NCBI GenBank assembly: GCA_001584585.1
Contig: LSYV01000013.1
Span: 216,101 to 241,100 of the forward strand
Reading direction: 5' to 3'
DNA length: 25,000 bases
DNA from: Gonium pectorale
Lineage: Eukaryota > Chlorophyta > Chlorophyceae > Chlamydomonadales > Volvocaceae
Below are positions 21,480 to 25,000 of the stretch, piece after piece (the first letter of the stretch is position 1; every line of letters starts with the position of its first letter). The position numbers were made by a program, and so were the translations under genes. A model generated the notes under the pieces. It searched no databases. It had not been told where the DNA came from and saw nothing but the letters and a program-made list of their open reading frames with translations.

Positions 21480-22256
21480 ATGTCCGTCCTGACAGTGGCA
21501 TGTGCGGGGCGCGGGGCGCCCAGAGACGGCAAACTGTTGCACAGACTGCCTGTGCCCGCAGCCGGGCTGGTACCGCACATGTGCCAGCTTTGGGCCGCGT
21601 CGCCCGACGCTATGGGAAGGCAAGCAGCGGCAGAGGACTCAGCGCAAGTTGGGGCGCAGGCGGAGACCGGAGTGATTGCAGCGGCCGCACAAACAGCGGA
21701 GGGCATCGCGGCGAAGGCAGAGCCGGAGAAGGAGGTAGCAGCCGAAGCGTGGGCGGAGGCGCGCCGCGTACTGCGCCGCGCGCTTGCCCTCCTGGAGGGC
21801 TTGCAGGGCCTGGCCCCCTGTGCTTGGGCTCGGACCCCTCTGGGCTCGCAGCTGGCGACCGACACACACGACAGCCACATCGTGGAGCACGCGGCCCAGC
21901 TGCTGCTGCTGTTGACTGGCTCGCAGGCCGCGCTGGCCTTGGAGACAGCCCCCGCTGGCCCCTCTCAGCCTGGCCTACACGAGCGGGGCCAGGCAGCGGC
22001 AGCCGCTGCCTCTGCCGCCGGTGGCTGGCCGCTGGCGGCGGCGCGAACGGTGGAGGTGGCGGACCACGATCCATCGGCGCCGCCGCCACTGCCGCCGCAG
22101 CCACTACAGCTGCAACTGCCGCCAGTCGCCCAAGTTTTGGCCAAGGAGGCCTTCCTCCTCTGCCGAGCCTTGATGAACGTGTCAGCCCTGAGCACGGCCA
22201 TCGATAGCTACCTGACACGCGCGCTCCGACGACTCTGGCGCAAACACCGACGCTGA
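21480..22256 (+). pseudogene. Ala/Leu-rich coding fragment directly ahead of the LINE
   Basis: A 258-codon frame with coding-like usage starts MSVLTVACAGRG and includes LPVPAAGLVPHMCQLWAASP, helical segments such as HIVEHAAQLLLLLTGSQAAL and EAFLLCRALMNVSALSTAI, and Ala/Pro linkers. The leucine-rich helical style resembles the body of the MYND gene at 8423-12062, for example its segment with AALSAGLLPCLEYLLRSAGR. No zinc finger is present. After LTRALRRL the frame seems lost, and a second coding-like stretch opens one frame over at 22216. It could be the 5' part of a host gene cut by the LINE, or the first open frame of the LINE itself; no zinc knuckle supports the latter. The upstream start is uncertain. 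Confidence 0.45.
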
Positions 22257-22467
22257 CGCGGCCACTGCAATCGACAAAGCTGCTGACTCCGACGCCGATG
22301 CGGCTGCGGGTGCTGAGGCGTCTGGTGCGGCCGGCACTGATTTCGAAGCCTGTGCGGCCGCCGACACGGCAGCTTTGTCGGCGGCTTTTTCCGGCGGGCC
22401 AACCACGACATGGTCAAGTAACTGGCAAACAGCGGCCGTCGGCCGTCATGGTGCGGCACGCACCTAA
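22216..22467 (+). pseudogene. Asp/Ala-rich continuation in a shifted frame
   Basis: 83 codons follow a TGA at 22213 and read SDDSGANTDADAATAIDKAA and similar Asp/Ala-rich sequence to a TAA at 22465. This acidic low-complexity style resembles the SDSDADSDAAA segment ahead of the MYND finger in the intact gene. It may continue the 21480 fragment after a one-base slip or an unrecognised splice. Antisense frames here are also Ala-rich, so strand assignment is not firm. Confidence 0.3.
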
Positions 22468-22586
22468 TGGCTGAGGAGTCGAAGGACTCTGGCAAGTGGG
22501 TGCGTCAGGACATTGGCCGAGTGCGCGCTGACATGGAGGCCGCCCGCCAGGAGGCTTCCCAACAGCGCGATGGTGCGGACGACTAG
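22467..22586 (+). pseudogene. Short frame upstream of and in phase with the LINE endonuclease
   Basis: Thirty-nine codons start MAEESKDSGKWVRQDIG and contain a charged helical stretch, RVRADMEAARQEASQQRDG, ending in TAG at 22584. It is in the same phase as the endonuclease, 15 bases from its first recognisable residues. It could be the end of a first open frame or the N-terminal lead of the second, cut by a nonsense codon. Confidence 0.4.
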
Positions 22587-24390
22587 GGGGGCCGGGGGAG
22601 CCGCGATGTGCGCATTCTGTTGTGGAACGCGCACATCTTTGCAAACAAAAGATTTGATAGCCTGAACGCTGTCAGAGGACTGCTCGATCACGATGTGATA
22701 GTGTTTACTGAAACGCATGCACCGTCTAGGTGTGAGCGAGCTAAGCGCCAGATCACCAAAGCCGGCTATGTCCATTACGCGGCCACTAGGCGTGGTAGGT
22801 CAGGTGGCCGGCGAAGCGGTGGCGTTTCGGTCTTTATGCGCAAGTGTGTAGCAGAGCGGGCCCTAGAGGTTGCTAGGACCAACGACCCTACTGGCTGTGA
22901 GTCCGTATGGATCCGCATCGCGAACGCCTTCCCAGGCGGGGCTGCACTGCTGCTTGGGGCCTGCTACGTATCGCCTCAGTCGTCGTCGGTGTACGAGCAT
23001 GCCAGCGGTAGCGGCCGGTGCGGAGGAGACGTGCCAGGGGCCGTGTTCGGGTAGCTCACAGGCATGATTGATGCGTTACGGCGGGATGGTGACGAGGTCC
23101 TCCTAGCCGGCGATTTCAATGCCCGGACTGGAGTGATCAATGATGTTACCGGCTCAGAAGAGGCCGACTCGGACTATGTCCCGCCTACCATGGCGGTGCG
23201 CTCTAACAGCGACGCTGTCACCAATACGTTTGGGCGGCGGCTCGTACAGATGTGCCGTGACTGTGGCTTGGCTATTATGAATGGGCGCTTAGAGGGAGAT
23301 AGGCCGGGCAACACGACGTGCACCGCCGTTGGGGAGCGTGAGCCTGGAGCTAGTACTATTGACTTATTCATCGCCTCACGGGGTGTCTTTGACAGTGCAA
23401 AGCGCCTCCGCGTCCTACGCTCATACCTTTGGGGTTCTGACGCTGTGCTTAGCGACCATAGCCCGGTCCTGCTGAGCCTAGACTGCGATTGGCAAGCAAG
23501 CGATCGGGCACGCAACCGGCCAGCTCTGGGCCAACGGCGCGTTCGTACAACTCGTTTTAACCCAAGCCGCAAGAAACAGTACCAGGCCCTCTTTGCCGAA
23601 GGATCGGTGGCTTCGGCTGAGTAAGAGCGACTCAAAAATGGTCTTGAGAAAGGTGAAGGCTGTGATGCGAGCATTGACAGTGTGCGGATGCTGCTGTCGG
23701 ACTGCTGCCAGCAGGCTTCCGGTGAACAGCAGCGCGAGTGTAGAGACGCTCCGTGGTGGGACGAAGAGTGCTCGGCGGCGTGGCGTGCGTTTCGGGCCTA
23801 TCGGCGGGAAGCGTGCGACCGAAGGACTGGCCAGCTGCCCGAGAGTGCGAAGCCTACCTATAAGGCCCTATTGAAGGCGTTCAAGAAGGTTAAGCGCGCA
23901 GCGGTCAAGCGGGCCGAGTTGTCGGAGATGGAACGGAGGCTTAGAGAGGCCAAACGGAACCCGAGAGCCCTGTGGACGTGGCTCAAGGGCGGGCAGGCGC
24001 AGGCGTGTGCGATAGACGACACGGCCACCTTTACTGATCATTTTCAGCGGTTACTTAATGGGGCCGGGGATGATCAGCGGGGACTGAGGGATGCCGCTCA
24101 CCAGCTGCTGGTGCGTATCGCCTTCTGCAACGAGTATGATCCGGTTACCCATGATGGTGAGGACGCTGATGATTACGGGTGGGCGCGTGAGTGTGTCGAG
24201 TTTGGGTGGACTCTGTCGGACGTCTTCAGATCACGGCGTGCGGCTGCTGAGCACCTCAACCAGCCCTTTACTATCGCTGAGGTTGAGGACGCCCTTAGGC
24301 GCGTGCCCAATAACAAAAGTGCTGGGCTTGAAAGGGTTCAAGCCGAGTGCTATAAGTATGCAGTGCGGTATGATAGCGGCAGGGCCCCCT
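22587..24390 (+). pseudogene. LINE endonuclease domain and linker with two nonsense codons
   Basis: The endonuclease/exonuclease/phosphatase fold is clear. RILLWNAHIF carries the catalytic Asn (codon 22626), VIVFTETH the metal-binding Glu (22710), then GACYVSPQSS, LLAGDFNA (Asp 23112, then Asn), STIDLFIAS, and SDHSPVLLSL (from 23451). Such enzymes nick target DNA to prime reverse transcription. One phase is interrupted by TAG at 23052 (between GAVFG and LTGMIDAL) and TAA at 23622 (between SVASAE and ERLKNG); the protein sequence continues in the same phase across both. The linker is charged and helical (KKVKRAAVKRAELSEMERRL). It leads into VEDALRRVPNNKSAG, the usual entry to the reverse transcriptase. 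The phase is lost between about 24363 and 24391, near a GGGCCCCC run. All visible active-site residues are intact. Confidence 0.88.
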
Positions 24391-25000
24391 GTACGGGTCG
24401 CGGCGCCCTACCTCACGGAGCTATTCAACCGCGTCGCGATGGGCAACTACCCCCATCAGTGGAGGGTTAGCACTTTGACACCAGTTCTCAAAAAGGGAGA
24501 TGCAAGCGTGTGTGATAATTATCGGGGCATTGCTGTCGGGGGAGCCCTGGCGAAACTCTATGCCGCTGTACAAGCCCGGCGCATTAGCAAGCACTGCGAG
24601 GACCATAGCCTGAGGGCAGCCAGCCAGGCTGGTTGTCGTAACGGGTTTGGCACGGAGCACCACCTATTCACATTACGGCACTTGATTGCCAAGCACTCTA
24701 AGCCGGGTGAGTGCCCCCTCATTGTTATGCAAATCGACTTTGCTAAGGCCTTTGATTCCGTAGACCATGAGACGCTATGGACGGTGGTTGAGCTGTACGG
24801 CATCCACGGGCAGACCCTTGACGCGTTGCGGGCCAGCTATGAGGAGGTACGCATGCGGGTAAAGGTGAATGGCAAGCTTGGTCAGGAATTTTCCGTGGGA
24901 CAGGGCGTAAAACAAGGATGCCCGTTGTCTGTTGTGTTGTTTGGCCTGTTCATCGAGGTCCTAGCTCATTACATTGACGCTCATGACGCTGATTGCAAGC
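24391..25000 (+). pseudogene. LINE reverse transcriptase, N-terminal half, partial
   Basis: It is read one base over from the endonuclease and open to the window edge. APYLTELFNRV is followed by VLKKGDASVCDNYRGIAVGG (early fingers motifs). QIDFAKAFDSVDH is palm motif A, with its catalytic Asp at codon 24736. GQGVKQGCPLSVVLF is motif B. The YADD box (motif C), thumb and any C-terminal zinc or RNase H region lie beyond the window. No stop occurs in this phase, so this part is better preserved than the endonuclease and linker. Confidence 0.93.

Larger units (their letters stand above)
22467..25000 (+). mobile_element. LINE-type (non-LTR) retrotransposon, degraded, runs off the window
   Basis: The order is apurinic-type endonuclease, linker and reverse transcriptase, as in L1-like non-LTR elements. 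The 5' boundary is not defined; coding similarity starts near 22600, and a short in-phase frame begins at 22467. No target-site duplication can be scored because the 3' end is outside. Codon usage has a weaker G/C third-position bias than the host genes, which fits a mobile element. In-frame stops and a frameshift show this copy is not autonomous as read. Confidence 0.9.

Noticed and set aside
21209..22207. 332-codon plus-strand frame overlapping the 21480 fragment
   Set aside because: Arg/Gly/Ser-rich shadow of the better frame starting at 21480, which has helical, Leu-rich content.
22584..23624. Stop-codon reassignment (TAR as Gln)
   Set aside because: Host genes in the window end with TAA, TAG and TGA at sensible places. 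Decay by C-to-T change explains the LINE stops more simply.

Overview
The window looks like nuclear DNA of a volvocine or chlamydomonad green alga. It is GC-rich, with third codon positions almost always G or C in coding stretches. Introns start GTGAGT, GTAAGT or GTGGG and end in pyrimidine-CAG. Proteins carry Ala/Gly/Pro low-complexity runs, and one gene is of the large MYND-finger type abundant in these algae. This identification is inferred from style; no similarity search was run. All gene models were spliced by eye, using reading frame, splice sites and protein-family logic.

Layout. Bases 1-2692 show no convincing gene, but two copies of a 26-base sequence lie 1.7 kb apart. A five-exon plus-strand gene of unknown function (about 207 aa) occupies 2693-3940. 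After an intergenic stretch, a three-exon minus-strand gene (5863-7106) encodes a small HVA1/DUF2945 Tudor-like protein. Its domain is interrupted by a frame break, and its first intron holds five perfect 17-base repeats. A two-exon plus-strand gene (8423-12062) encodes a 1115-aa protein with a C-terminal MYND zinc finger. Bases 14229-14399 (minus) hold a short coding-like remnant ending in a Cys/His motif like the start of a MYND finger. A five-exon minus-strand gene (16428-20501) encodes a WRN/RNase D-type DEDDy 3'-5' exonuclease, with a long low-complexity N-terminus and a Cys/His-rich C-terminal tail. From 21480 to the end on the plus strand, an Ala/Leu-rich coding fragment is followed by a LINE-type retrotransposon (endonuclease, linker, reverse transcriptase). 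The element has nonsense codons and a frameshift and runs out of the window.

The genes do not form a pathway or operon; this is ordinary eukaryotic gene order. The most interesting points are the frame-broken Tudor domain, the splice-donor duplications in the exonuclease introns, the possible dual start of the exonuclease, and the LINE lying directly behind a family-gene-like fragment. I found no convincing new multi-gene system.
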